Below are positions 24,523 to 33,432 of a stretch of 41,418 bases of DNA, in pieces. The stretch covers positions 1 through 41,418 of the forward strand of contig CANQSV010000012.1 of NCBI GenBank assembly GCA_947626605.1. The letters run 5' to 3'. Position 1 is the first letter of the stretch. The number at the start of each line of letters is the position of its first letter. Made by a program: the position numbers and the translations under genes. Under the pieces are notes generated by a model. That model was not told where the DNA came from. It searched no databases and worked only from the letters and a program-made list of their open reading frames with translations. The DNA comes from an uncultured Clostridia bacterium (GTDB lineage Bacteria; Bacillota; Clostridia; TANB77; CAG-508).

Positions 24523-25236
24523 CTAATTATTTTTATTTCTTGAAATAAGACTAAGAAGTCTTAAGAAAATATTTATAAAGTCTAAATATAGTTCCATTGC
24601 AAAATATATATGAAGTTTATCTGCTTGTGCAACTGCTAGACCTTGAGAATTTTTTAATTTGTTAACATCATATGCTGTAATACCACAGAAAAGTATTAAC
24701 ATTGCCCAAGTTATTACAAGGTCTAAAGTTGAATTACCAACAAAAATATTTATAACAGAAAATATTATTCCAACAATAAGACCAACTAAGCAAATATTTC
24801 CAAGTTTTGATAAATCAGTTTTTGTTTTTGCTCCTAATAAGGCAAGACCACCAAATAAGGCAGTAGATGCAGCAAAAGCATAAACTATAGAAGACATATC
24901 ATAAGCTACAAATATGGTTGATAATGTAACACCATTAATCATAGAATAAATAAAGTAAAGCCCTGCTACCATTGTTGGAGAAAGTTTTCTGAATAGTAAT
25001 GAGAAAACTATAACTACAACAAGTTCTGCTATTGCTAGCCCGAAAAAAGAATTGTTTAAAACTAATTTAAGCCATAAACCACTAGAAAAAGTATACCATG
25101 CAACTAGAGCTGAACCAGCCAAACCTAAAAACATCCAAAAAAAAGATTTAGTAAGTAAATTACTATTAACACTTGTTATTGGATTTGAAACATCAAATTC
25201 ATTGATGTTATTGTTAAAATCATAATTAGATTCCAA
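24523..25236 (-). CDS. Bax inhibitor-1/YccA family membrane protein
   Basis: Seven-helix membrane protein of the BI-1 family, related to ion-leak channels; the bacterial role is not firmly known. The frame opens to 25368, but I choose the TTG at 25236 (LESNYDFNNN) because GGGAGG precedes it by seven bases and the family starts like this. That gives 237 residues: a short polar N-terminus, then SKSFFWMFLGLAGSALVAWY and helices to the family end DFINIFLRLLSLISRNKNN. It has a promoter at 25283-25311 and shares a terminator with ytfJ. Confidence 0.88.
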   Translation of the reverse strand: MESNYDFNNNINEFDVSNPITSVNSNLLTKSFFWMFLGLAGSALVAWYTFSSGLWLKLVLNNSFFGLAIAELVVVIVFSLLFRKLSPTMVAGLYFIYSMINGVTLSTIFVAYDMSSIVYAFAASTALFGGLALLGAKTKTDLSKLGNICLVGLIVGIIFSVINIFVGNSTLDLVITWAMLILFCGITAYDVNKLKNSQGLAVAQADKLHIYFAMELYLDFINIFLRLLSLISRNKNN

Positions 25237-25282
25237 TTTATATCCTCCCTTTCTGAAAATGAAATCATTTTTTAATAAGATT

Positions 25283-25311
25283 ATTATATTATAAAAAAAG
25301 TATATATGCAA
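25283..25311 (-). promoter_or_regulatory. Promoter of the BI-1 family gene
   Basis: Minus strand TTGCAT (25306-25311), 17 bp, TATAAT (25283-25288). Confidence 0.55.
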
Positions 25312-25331
25312 CAATTTTACCAAAAGAGGTA

Positions 25332-25360
25332 TTGAAATGTGAAAAGTTTTATAGTAGGAT
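25332..25360 (+). promoter_or_regulatory. Promoter of the transketolase pair
   Basis: TTGAAA (25332-25337), 17 bp, TAGGAT (25355-25360), 54 bp before the start. The -10 is imperfect. Confidence 0.4.
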
Positions 25361-25414
25361 TTAAACATGAGTAAGACATAACTTTTTTGAAAATGTTTTT
25401 AAGGAGTGTGAAAT

Positions 25415-26233
25415 ATGGGAAGATTAAAAAAAGAAGAATTACCAGGTATAACCAGAGAAATTAGAAAAGGAATTATTGAGTCTGTATATAATGCTAAATC
25501 TGGACATCCAGGTGGATCTTTATCTTGTGCAGACATTTTAACAGTATTATATTTTTATCAAATGAATATTAATCCTGAAAACCCCGATGCTAAAGAAAGA
25601 GATAGGTTTGTTCTATCAAAAGGACATGCAGCTCCAGCACTTTACAGTACTTTAGCTAATCGAGGTTTTTTTGATAAGTCAGAACTTATAAATTTAAGAA
25701 AAATTGATTCTATATTACAAGGACATCCAGATATGAATAAAATTCCTGGAGTTGATATGACAACAGGTTCTCTAGGACAAGGATTATCAATAGCAAATGG
25801 AATGGCAATTTCATCAAAGTTGAATAAAGAAGGATATAGAGTTTACTGCTTACTAGGTGATGGAGAAATACAAGAAGGTCAAGTTTGGGAAGCTGCGATG
25901 TCTGCAGTACACTATAAATTAGATAATTTATGTATTATAGTAGATAATAATAATTTGCAAATAGATGGAAAAATTGATGACGTAATGAGCCCTTATCCAA
26001 TAGATAAAAAATTTGAAAGTTTTGGATTTGAAGTTATTAATATAGATGGTCATAATTATGATGAAATTATTAAAGCTTTTGATGTAGCAAAACAAATAAA
26101 AGGAAGACCAACAGCAATTATAGCAAAAACTATAAAGGGAAAAGGTGTATCTTTTATGGAAAACCAAGCAGGATGGCATGGAAAAGCACCAAATGAAGAA
26201 CAGTATCTAGAAGCACTAAAAGAACTGGCTTGA
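25415..26233 (+). CDS. Transketolase, N-terminal (TPP-binding) subunit
   Basis: Transfers two-carbon units between sugar phosphates in the pentose phosphate pathway; this half binds thiamine diphosphate. The 272 residues hold SGHPGGSLSCADIL, LSKGHAAPALYSTLANRG, GQGLSIANGMAI, and the TPP motif GDGEIQEGQVWEA to DNNNLQIDG. Split transketolases, each half a separate gene, are common in Clostridia, so this is not a truncation. The C-terminal half follows after a 179-bp gap that contains a gene relic. Confidence 0.94.
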   Translation: MGRLKKEELPGITREIRKGIIESVYNAKSGHPGGSLSCADILTVLYFYQMNINPENPDAKERDRFVLSKGHAAPALYSTLANRGFFDKSELINLRKIDSILQGHPDMNKIPGVDMTTGSLGQGLSIANGMAISSKLNKEGYRVYCLLGDGEIQEGQVWEAAMSAVHYKLDNLCIIVDNNNLQIDGKIDDVMSPYPIDKKFESFGFEVINIDGHNYDEIIKAFDVAKQIKGRPTAIIAKTIKGKGVSFMENQAGWHGKAPNEEQYLEALKELA

Positions 26234-26310
26234 AAAACAACGCAATATACAAATCCTTTTTCAAATGAATTAAAAATATAAAGTAATAGAGTAAAAAACG
26301 GAGGAATAAA

Positions 26311-26387
26311 ATGATAGATTTGCATATGCACAGCACATATTAGGAATTAAATTAACTCCAAAGGAAATTATTAATTGGTGTAAATAG
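26311..26387 (+). pseudogene. Relic of a PHP-domain phosphoesterase gene
   Basis: After GGAGG an ATG opens MIDLHMHSTY and stops at TAG (26341-26343). A +1 frame starting at 26340 continues LGIKLTPKEIINWCK to a TAG (26385-26387). PHP phosphoesterases begin M-DLHMHS-YSDG, then LTPKEI, so this is the first ~25 codons of such a gene with a small deletion and then loss of the rest. It sits between the two transketolase halves. Not functional. Confidence 0.7.
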
Positions 26388-26412
26388 TGATATAGTGAAA
26401 GGAGATTACTAT

Positions 26413-27339
26413 ATGAATTTAGATATAAAAATAGCTACAAGAGAGAGTTACGGTAAAACCGTAACAAAACTTGGAAAAGATAATAAAAATATTGTGGTAT
26501 TAGATGCTGATTTGGCTGCAGCAACTAAAACAGAAATATTTAAAAAGGAATTTCCAGATAGATTTTTTGATATGGGAATTTCAGAACAAGATATGATTGG
26601 AACAGCAGCAGGCTTAGCTGCTTGTGGAAAAATTCCATATGCAAGTACTTTTGCAGTATTTGCAACAGGAAGGGCTTATGATCAAATAAGAAATAGCGTA
26701 TGTTATCCTAATTTGAATGTTAAAATCTGTGCTACACATGCTGGAGTTACAGTAGGAGAAGACGGAGCAACACATCAGATGCTAGAAGATTTAAGTCTAA
26801 TGAGAACTTTACCTAATATGACTGTAATGTGTACATCAGATGATATATCAACTAAATGGGCTGTTGAAGAAATTTCAAAGTACAAAGGACCTGTTTATTT
26901 AAGACTATGTAGGTTAGCTTCACCAGTAATTTATGATGAAAATCAGAAATTTGAAATAGGAAAAGGAGTACAAATAGGAGATGGTGAAGATGCCACTATA
27001 TTTGCAACTGGAGTAGTTGTTTCAGAAGCTATAAAAGCTCAAGAAATTTTGAAAGAAAAAGGCATAAATGTAAGAGTAGTAGATATTCATACAATAAAGC
27101 CAATAGATAAAGAATTGATTATAAAATGTGCTAAAGAAACAGATAAAATAATTACGATAGAAGATCATAGCATAATTGGAGGTCTAGGAACTGCAGTGTG
27201 TGAGGTATTATCAGAAGAATATCCTAAAAAAGTTATAAGGATGGGAGTAAATGATACTTTTGGCAAATCAGCAAATGCAAATGTTTTATTAAAATATTTT
27301 AAATTAACTGCAGAAGATATTGTTGAAAAGTTAATATAA
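26413..27339 (+). CDS. Transketolase, C-terminal subunit
   Basis: Partner of the N-terminal subunit at 25415-26233. The start is 26413 (MNLDIKIATRESYG) after GGAGATT; an upstream ATG at 26395 overlaps that site. The 308 residues carry the pyrimidine-binding DMGISEQDMIGTAAGLAACG and TFAVFATGRAYDQIRNSVCYP, then THAGVTVGEDGATHQMLEDL, and a C-terminal domain (VVDIHTIKPIDKE, IEDHSIIGGLGTAV). A terminator follows. Confidence 0.95.
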   Translation: MNLDIKIATRESYGKTVTKLGKDNKNIVVLDADLAAATKTEIFKKEFPDRFFDMGISEQDMIGTAAGLAACGKIPYASTFAVFATGRAYDQIRNSVCYPNLNVKICATHAGVTVGEDGATHQMLEDLSLMRTLPNMTVMCTSDDISTKWAVEEISKYKGPVYLRLCRLASPVIYDENQKFEIGKGVQIGDGEDATIFATGVVVSEAIKAQEILKEKGINVRVVDIHTIKPIDKELIIKCAKETDKIITIEDHSIIGGLGTAVCEVLSEEYPKKVIRMGVNDTFGKSANANVLLKYFKLTAEDIVEKLI

Positions 27340-27366
27340 AATATAAAAAGAGAAAAATGATGAAAA

Positions 27367-27410
27367 ACGGTATAAATAGCAGAAAATACTACTATTTATA
27401 TCGTTTTTTT
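27367..27410 (+). terminator. Intrinsic terminator of the transketolase pair
   Basis: A 13-bp stem with one wobble pair (ACGGTATAAATAG, 27367-27379, with CTATTTATATCGT, 27392-27404), then seven T. Confidence 0.87.
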
Positions 27411-27422
27411 GCTAAATAGGTA

Positions 27423-27451
27423 TTGCAATAAACTCAGTTTATTGGTATGAT
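27423..27451 (+). promoter_or_regulatory. ftsE promoter with a perfect palindrome in its spacer
   Basis: TTGCAA (27423-27428), 17 bp, TATGAT (27446-27451). The spacer holds AATAAACTCAGTTTATT (27427-27443), an 8-1-8 perfect palindrome placed as an operator would be. The binding protein is unknown. Confidence 0.55.
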
Positions 27452-27496
27452 ATTATATGGTATAGAATTTGTATATATACTAAGGAGTTTTTTATA

Positions 27497-28183
27497 ATGA
27501 TTGAATTTAGAAATGTAAGTAAAACATATAGTACAGGAACTGAAGCGGTACATAATGTTAACTTCAAAATAGATAAAGGTGAGTTTGCTTTTTTAATAGG
27601 AGCATCAGGTTCAGGAAAGTCAACACTTATAAAACTAATTTTAAAAGAAGAAAATCCTACATCTGGTAACATAATTATAAATGGAAAAGATACTACTTTT
27701 TTAAAACAAAAGAAAATTCCATATTTAAGAAGAAGTATGGGAGTAGTATTTCAGGACTTTAGACTGTTACCAGATAGAACAGTTTATGAAAATGTAGCTT
27801 TTGCAATGTATGTTGTAAAATCAACACCAAGGCAAATCAGACGACAAGTTCCTATGGTATTGTCATTAGTGGGACTAAGTAATAAGGCGAAAATGTATCC
27901 ACAAGAATTATCTGGAGGAGAACAGCAAAGAGTATCTTTAGCAAGAGCATTAGTTAATAATCCATCTATGCTAATAGCAGATGAACCTACAGGTAACTTG
28001 GATCCAGAAACATCAAAAGAAATAATGACGCTATTAAATGATATAAATCTTAGAGGAACTACAGTTGTAATGGCAACACATGATAAAGCAATAGTAAATA
28101 GAATGAGAAAAAGAGTTATACATATAAAAGACGGAGAGATAGTAAGTGATGTAAAAAAGGGTGGGTATGATAATGAAGTTTAA
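27497..28183 (+). CDS. ftsE: Cell division ATP-binding protein FtsE
   Basis: ATPase of the FtsEX complex, which controls cell-wall hydrolases during division or elongation rather than transporting a substrate. The 228 residues show Walker A GASGSGKST at 35-43, the ABC signature ELSGGEQQRVSLARAL, and Walker B MLIADEPTGNLD. AAGGAG precedes the ATG. It overlaps ftsX by about 11 bp. Confidence 0.96.
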   Translation: MIEFRNVSKTYSTGTEAVHNVNFKIDKGEFAFLIGASGSGKSTLIKLILKEENPTSGNIIINGKDTTFLKQKKIPYLRRSMGVVFQDFRLLPDRTVYENVAFAMYVVKSTPRQIRRQVPMVLSLVGLSNKAKMYPQELSGGEQQRVSLARALVNNPSMLIADEPTGNLDPETSKEIMTLLNDINLRGTTVVMATHDKAIVNRMRKRVIHIKDGEIVSDVKKGGYDNEV

Positions 28184-29072
28184 TATTATTAGTTACCTAA
28201 TTGGAGAAGGTTTTAAAAATGTATTTAAGAATAAAAAATCAACTGTGTCTTCCCTTGTTATAATGTGTTGTTCAATGTTAATTTTTGGAATTTTCTTTAT
28301 ATTAGGTGAAAATATATCTCATGTTATGGAAGACATAAATGAGTCACGATTAATGGAAATATGGTTAAAAAGTGAAGCAACTCCTGAACAAACAGAGGAA
28401 TTTTCAGAAAAGCTAAAAGAAATAGATGAGATAAACAGTATTCGTTATGTATCAGCAGAAGAAAATAAAAATGAGATAAAAGAAATTTGGAAAGACAAAC
28501 CAGATCTTTTAGAATATGTAGATACTTTTGATGAAATGCCAGTAAAATACGAAATAACACTAACAGATTTATCATATAGTAAACAAGTGAAAGAAGAATT
28601 GAGCAAAATAGATATTGTAGATAGCATTGAAAGTAACGATCAAGCTTTTGATATGTTGCTAAATATTGCAAAAGGAATTAGATTAGGAAGTTTAGCACTT
28701 TTAATTATATGTATAGTTATAGCGGTATTTATTATAGCAAATACAATTAGATTAACTGTAGAAGCACGAAAAAAAGAAATTTTTATTATGCGTTATGTAG
28801 GAGCAACTAATAGTTTTATTAGATGGCCATTTTTAGTAGAAGGTATAATAATAGGAATTTTTTCAGGAGCAATTTCAATTATAATAACAGGATTAGGATA
28901 CAAGTTTTTACAAGATTTTACAATGCAACTAAATACTTTCCAAATGCTTGGTATTATATTAAAACCATTTAGTGAAATGTTTAATTTGTTAATAATAGTA
29001 TTTTTAGCCTTAGGAATAGGTGTTGGAATTTTAGGAAGTACAATTTCTATGAGAAAATATTTAAAGGCCTAA
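28173..29072 (+). CDS. ftsX: Cell division permease-like protein FtsX
   Basis: Membrane partner of FtsE. It has a cytoplasmic N-terminus, a first membrane helix (about 24-44 in the frame used here), a large extracellular loop (DINESRLMEIWLK to MLLNIAKG) that binds the hydrolase, and three C-terminal helices. I start at 28173 (MKFNIISYL) after GGGTGG; 28167 is possible. 299 residues, usual length. The PcsB-like gene follows after 12 bp. Confidence 0.94.
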   Translation: MKFNIISYLIGEGFKNVFKNKKSTVSSLVIMCCSMLIFGIFFILGENISHVMEDINESRLMEIWLKSEATPEQTEEFSEKLKEIDEINSIRYVSAEENKNEIKEIWKDKPDLLEYVDTFDEMPVKYEITLTDLSYSKQVKEELSKIDIVDSIESNDQAFDMLLNIAKGIRLGSLALLIICIVIAVFIIANTIRLTVEARKKEIFIMRYVGATNSFIRWPFLVEGIIIGIFSGAISIIITGLGYKFLQDFTMQLNTFQMLGIILKPFSEMFNLLIIVFLALGIGVGILGSTISMRKYLKA

Positions 29073-29084
29073 AGGAGGTATAAA

Positions 29085-30290
29085 ATGAGAAAGAAAATAG
29101 CAATAATTTTTGTTGCCATTATTCTAACATGTAGTTTTACTTTATCAACTATTGCAGAAAGTCTTACAGAACAGCAAAAGGAAATACAAAAACAAATAAG
29201 GGAAAATGAGAATAAGTTAAAGGAAGTTGAAGACAATTTGTCTAATACTATGAAAGAAGTACAAGCTTTGAACTCATCAATTGCTGAATATCAATCTGAG
29301 ATAACTAAATTGAATGAAAATCTTAATGATTTAGGAAATGAAATCGAAGAAACAGAACAAAAGTTAAAAGAAGCACAAATAAAAGAAGAAGAACGAAGAG
29401 ATGTACTTGAAAAAAGAGCTATTGCTATGCTTAAAATTGGAAATACAACATATCTAGAAGCTTTGCTTGAATCATCAGATATGACAGAGTTTGTATCAAA
29501 ATATTATCTAATTGGAAAAATGGCAGATTTAGATGAAGCTTTCTTGCAGGAAATGGAAAAAGAAATTGCTGAAAATAAAAAATTACAAGAAAAATTAAAA
29601 AAGAAGAAAGATGAAGTGACACAAGCAAAAGCAGAAATTGAAAAGAAAACAGCAGCATTAAAAAATGCAAAAATTCAAAAAGACTCTTATGTAGGAAAAT
29701 TGAATGATGAAGAAAAAGCTTTACAAAGTGATATAGAGGAATATAATAAAGAATTAAATAAAGTTAATGCAGCAATTAAAGAAGCTGAAAGAAAAGCAGC
29801 AGAACAAGCAGCAGCTAATGGTGGAACTGTTAGTTATAATAAATATACAGGAGGAACATTAGCATGGCCAACTAGAATAGAAAAGAGAGTTAATTCAATA
29901 TATGCACCAGGAGGAAGAACAGATATACCTGTATCTGGTTCAGTACATAGAGGGATAGATTTGTATGCACCTCAAGGAACACCTATATATCCAGCGGCAG
30001 ATGGACAAGTTGTATATATTAATTCATCTGGCTGGGGAGGCGGATTTGGTAAATATGTTGTTGTAAGTCATGGAAATGGTTTATATACTTTATATGCACA
30101 TGGAAGTGGAATAGGAGGAATATCTGTTGGAGATACAGTAACAACAAATACAGTAATAATGTATGCAGGTAGTACAGGTTGGTCATATGGAGCTCACTTA
30201 CATTTTGAAGTTTGTTTAGGAAGCACCTCTAATAAAGTTAATCCAGCACCATATCTTGGATGTGAAAATAAAGTAGGACCAGTTTATTAA
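29085..30290 (+). CDS. PcsB/EnvC-like murein hydrolase activator (M23)
   Basis: Extracellular protein worked by FtsEX. A signal peptide (about 1-25, AIIFVAIILTCSFTLSTIAE) is followed by a long coiled coil (about 30-240, rich in E/K/Q/L), then a LytM domain. The M23 ligands are present in HRGIDLYAP and AHLHFEV, and the usual YTLYAHG lies between. The A-rich EAERKAAEQAAANGG hinge links the parts. FtsEX-associated coiled-coil hydrolases are known from several Firmicutes. AGGAGG precedes the ATG. Being catalytic or only activating is not decided by sequence. Confidence 0.93.
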   Translation: MRKKIAIIFVAIILTCSFTLSTIAESLTEQQKEIQKQIRENENKLKEVEDNLSNTMKEVQALNSSIAEYQSEITKLNENLNDLGNEIEETEQKLKEAQIKEEERRDVLEKRAIAMLKIGNTTYLEALLESSDMTEFVSKYYLIGKMADLDEAFLQEMEKEIAENKKLQEKLKKKKDEVTQAKAEIEKKTAALKNAKIQKDSYVGKLNDEEKALQSDIEEYNKELNKVNAAIKEAERKAAEQAAANGGTVSYNKYTGGTLAWPTRIEKRVNSIYAPGGRTDIPVSGSVHRGIDLYAPQGTPIYPAADGQVVYINSSGWGGGFGKYVVVSHGNGLYTLYAHGSGIGGISVGDTVTTNTVIMYAGSTGWSYGAHLHFEVCLGSTSNKVNPAPYLGCENKVGPVY

Positions 30291-30305
30291 AAATAAATAA
30301 ACGAA

Positions 30306-30338
30306 CAGGCACAGAGTTGTATCCTGTGCTTGTATTGT
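30306..30338 (+). terminator. Probable intrinsic terminator
   Basis: A 9-bp stem with one wobble (CAGGCACAG, 30306-30314, with CTGTGCTTG, 30324-30332), followed by a T-rich but broken tail TATTGTTT. Confidence 0.55.
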
Positions 30339-30404
30339 TTAATAAATTAAGTATAAATTTCTAGGGGAATCGTATAATTTATAAAGAAACATTAGGAGGA
30401 GATT

Positions 30405-31601
30405 ATGGAAGAGTCTAGTAAAAGTTCAAAGATATACCGAATAATTATAATAATAATTATAACAGCATGTATATCTAGTTTTATAACAGCGATAGCAATT
30501 AATAAAGTGTTTGGAGATAGATTGTTCTCGAGAGTAATACAAGTAGACCCAGCAGAAAGTGAAATTGATTTGCCACAATATTTAGAAAAAATTAAGGCTA
30601 CGTTAGAAAAAGAATATTTAGGAGAAATAAATGAGGAAGATTTAATAAATGGAGCTATTAAAGGATATGTAGATGGTTTAGGTGATCCATATACAGTATA
30701 TTTTACAAAAAGTGAATTAGAAGAATTTGAAACATCAACTGAAGGTAATTATGTAGGAATAGGCATATATATGAGTGTAAGAACTTCAGATAACTCAATA
30801 ATTGTATTATCTCCTATAAAAGGAAGCCCAGCAGAAAAAGCAGGAATAAAGCCAGGAGATATTATTACTAAAGTAGATGGAATAGAGTATTCAGGAAGTG
30901 ATATGGATAAGGCAAGTAATGACATTAAAGGAAAAGAAGGAACAAAAGTTAGTATAGAAATAAACAGGGACGGAAAAACTCTTAATTTCGAAGTTGAGAG
31001 GAAGAACATAGATATTGCACCAGTAGAATCAAAAATATTAGAAAAAGATATAGGATATATTTCTTTGCCATCATTTGATAATAATTGTGGCAAAGAAGTA
31101 AAAGAAAAACTAAAGGAATTTGAAGATAAAAAAATAGATAAAGTTATATTAGATTTAAGAGATAATGGTGGAGGCTTAGTAGATGAAGCTTTAGAAATAT
31201 TGGAATTATTTACAAATAAAGGTGATAATTTGTTAATAACAACAAATAAGGATAAAAAGGAAAAGGTATATAAATCAACGAAAGATCCAGAAACAACTTC
31301 AAAATTAGTAGTATTAATAAATGAAAATAGTGCTAGTGCTTCAGAGATTGTTTCAGGAACACTAAAGGATTTGAAAAGAGCTACTTTAGTGGGAAAAAAT
31401 ACTTATGGAAAAGGTGTGATTCAAACATTATTAGAAATTTCAGATGGTGCTGGACTAAAAGTGACAGTAGAAGAGTATTTTACAGCAGGTAGAAATAAAA
31501 TTAATGAGGTTGGCATAAAACCAGACATAGAAATTAAAGATAATCAAAAAACAGAAAAAGATGAGCAATTAAATAAGGCTATAGAAATACTAAAAAAGTA
31601 A
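30405..31601 (+). CDS. C-terminal processing peptidase (S41 family)
   Basis: Membrane-anchored serine protease of the CtpA/CtpB group. A membrane helix (about 11-33) is followed by the family N-terminal part (AIKGYVDGLGDPYTVYFTKSELEEF), a PDZ domain (GNYVGIGIYMSVR to INRDGKT), and the S41 core: DNGGGLVDEALEI, the catalytic Ser in NENSASASEIVSG and Lys in GKNTYGKGVIQ. CtpB cleaves SpoIVFA in B. subtilis, and spoIVFA is present in this window; a role there is inference. 398 residues. AGGAGG precedes the ATG. Confidence 0.94.
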   Translation: MEESSKSSKIYRIIIIIIITACISSFITAIAINKVFGDRLFSRVIQVDPAESEIDLPQYLEKIKATLEKEYLGEINEEDLINGAIKGYVDGLGDPYTVYFTKSELEEFETSTEGNYVGIGIYMSVRTSDNSIIVLSPIKGSPAEKAGIKPGDIITKVDGIEYSGSDMDKASNDIKGKEGTKVSIEINRDGKTLNFEVERKNIDIAPVESKILEKDIGYISLPSFDNNCGKEVKEKLKEFEDKKIDKVILDLRDNGGGLVDEALEILELFTNKGDNLLITTNKDKKEKVYKSTKDPETTSKLVVLINENSASASEIVSGTLKDLKRATLVGKNTYGKGVIQTLLEISDGAGLKVTVEEYFTAGRNKINEVGIKPDIEIKDNQKTEKDEQLNKAIEILKK

Positions 31602-31618
31602 TTTAAACTATTGAGAAT

Positions 31619-31645
31619 ATGTAGGATATATTGCCTACATTTTTT
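31619..31645 (+). terminator. Intrinsic terminator before prmC
   Basis: Perfect 7-bp stem ATGTAGG (31619-31625) with CCTACAT (31634-31640), then six T. It starts 18 bp after the ctp stop. Confidence 0.75.
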
Positions 31646-31681
31646 CAATCGGCTTTGTTATTAAAAGGAATGATAATAAAT

Positions 31682-32527
31682 ATGAATATAAGGCAACTAC
31701 TACAGCAAGGTATAGAAATATTAAAAGAAAATAATATAGAAAATCCTATTATGCATGCAAGAATTCTTTTAGAAGCTGTATTAAAAGTGGATAGAGAATA
31801 TATAGTTGTTAATGATAAAGAAGAAGTAGATAAAATAAAAGAGTTTAATTATTTAGATAATATAAGAAAATTAGCAGGAGGATATCCAATTCAATATATA
31901 ACAAATCATCAAGAATTTATGAAACTAGATTTTTATGTAGACAACTATGTTCTAATTCCACGAGCTGATACAGAAATTTTGGTGGAAGAAGCAATTGATT
32001 TTATTAGAAATAAAAAGAGTAAAAAAATAAAAATTTTAGATATATGTACAGGAAGTGGTGCAATAGCTGTTTCGGTAGCAAAAAATATTGAAAATGCATA
32101 TGTATATGCTACAGATTTAAGTGATAAGGCATTAGAAATAGCGCAAAAAAATGCATGGAAAAATGGCGTTTTGAATAAATGTGAATTTATAAAATCAGAT
32201 ATGTTCGAAAATATTACGGGAAAATTTGATGTAATAATTTCGAATCCTCCATACATAAAAAAAAGCATACTTAAAGAATTGGATTTAAAAGTACAACAAG
32301 AACCTATGATGGCACTAGATGGCGGAGAAGATGGTTTGAATTTTTATAGAATATTATCAGAAAATGCATATAAATTCCTAAAAGAAGATGGAGCTTTACT
32401 ATTAGAAATAGGATATGACCAAAAAGAAGAAGTAATAAATTTATTGAAAAAAAGTTGTAAATATAAAAAGGTATACTCTAAAAAAGATTTATCTGGGAAT
32501 GATAGAGTTGTTTGTGCAATAGTATAA
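31682..32527 (+). CDS. prmC: Release factor glutamine methyltransferase PrmC
   Basis: Methylates the GGQ glutamine of class 1 release factors. The frame opens at 31631, but that start lies inside the terminator; I choose 31682 (MNIRQLLQQGIEIL), 12 bases after AAAGGA. The 281 residues have the helical N-terminal domain, SAM motif ILDICTGSGAIAVSVA, and the catalytic NPPYI. Often found beside prfA; here whiA follows after 31 bp. Confidence 0.93.
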   Translation: MNIRQLLQQGIEILKENNIENPIMHARILLEAVLKVDREYIVVNDKEEVDKIKEFNYLDNIRKLAGGYPIQYITNHQEFMKLDFYVDNYVLIPRADTEILVEEAIDFIRNKKSKKIKILDICTGSGAIAVSVAKNIENAYVYATDLSDKALEIAQKNAWKNGVLNKCEFIKSDMFENITGKFDVIISNPPYIKKSILKELDLKVQQEPMMALDGGEDGLNFYRILSENAYKFLKEDGALLLEIGYDQKEEVINLLKKSCKYKKVYSKKDLSGNDRVVCAIV

Positions 32528-32558
32528 AGTATAGATTAAATATAAGGAGTGAAAATCA

Positions 32559-33416
32559 ATGTCGTTTTCTTCTGAAATAAAAGAAGAGATAAGTAAATTG
32601 AATAATTTATCCGATAAAGAAAGTGTTAAAGCAGAATTTAAAGGATATTTGCTAACATGTAATATAAGCATAACAAAGAAAAATTTAGTTTTTAAAACGG
32701 AAAATGAATATAACATAAATAGGTTTTCAAAATTATTAAATAATTTAAATATAAATGATTATGAAATAGAGATAAAAGGAAAAAATTATTTAATAAAAGT
32801 GAATGAATTTATTGATATTGCTTCATTATATGAAATTGATGAAAAAAAAGAAAAAAATTTAAAATCTATTGTAAGAGGAGCTTTTTTAGGATCAGGTTCG
32901 TTAAATAATCCAGAAAGTAAATACCATTTAGAAATAATACTAAGTTCTAAAGAGAATGTTAAATATATAATAGATATTCTTAAGAATTTTAACATAAACG
33001 GAAAAATTTTAGAAAGAAAGCAGGGATATTCTTTATACATTAAAGATGGAGAAGAAATATCTAAATTTTTAGCTTTTATTGGTGCAGGAAAAGCTGTATT
33101 AAAGTTTGAAGAAATACGAGTTGTAAGAGAAACCAGAAATAATGTTAATAGAATTGTAAATTGTGAAACAGCTAATTTAAACAAAATAATAGATGCATCT
33201 ATGCAACAAATACAAGCAATAGAATTTGTAAAACAAAAAAATGCTTTTGAGAAAATGTCTGAAAATTTACAAGAAATTGCAGAACTGAGATTAAAAAATC
33301 CAGATATATCTTTGGCAGAATTGGGAAAAATGCTAAAAAAGCCTATAGGAAAATCAGGAGTTAATCATAGACTAAAAAAAATTCAAGAGATAGCAGAAGA
33401 ACTAACAAATAAATAA
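32559..33416 (+). CDS. whiA: DNA-binding protein WhiA
   Basis: Sporulation-associated regulator in actinobacteria and a division/metabolism factor in Firmicutes. The 285 residues contain the LAGLIDADG-like N-terminal fold (RGAFLGSGSLNNPESKYHLEI) and the C-terminal helix-turn-helix (LQEIAELRLKNPDISLAELGK, KSGVNHRLKKI). AAGGAG precedes the ATG. hemW follows after 16 bp. Confidence 0.95.
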   Translation: MSFSSEIKEEISKLNNLSDKESVKAEFKGYLLTCNISITKKNLVFKTENEYNINRFSKLLNNLNINDYEIEIKGKNYLIKVNEFIDIASLYEIDEKKEKNLKSIVRGAFLGSGSLNNPESKYHLEIILSSKENVKYIIDILKNFNINGKILERKQGYSLYIKDGEEISKFLAFIGAGKAVLKFEEIRVVRETRNNVNRIVNCETANLNKIIDASMQQIQAIEFVKQKNAFEKMSENLQEIAELRLKNPDISLAELGKMLKKPIGKSGVNHRLKKIQEIAEELTNK

Positions 33417-33432
33417 AAGAAAGAAGAGAGAT

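Noticed and set aside
26154-26336. Minus-strand open frames over the PHP relic
   Set aside because: No RBS and low-complexity sequence; the + strand relic explains the region better.
25415-27339. Split transketolase as a broken gene
   Set aside because: Separate N- and C-terminal subunit genes are normal in Clostridia, and both halves are complete with their own RBS.
31631-31681. Upstream start for prmC
   Set aside because: That TTG-type start falls in the 3' arm of a terminator; the ATG at 31682 has an RBS and matches the family N-terminus.
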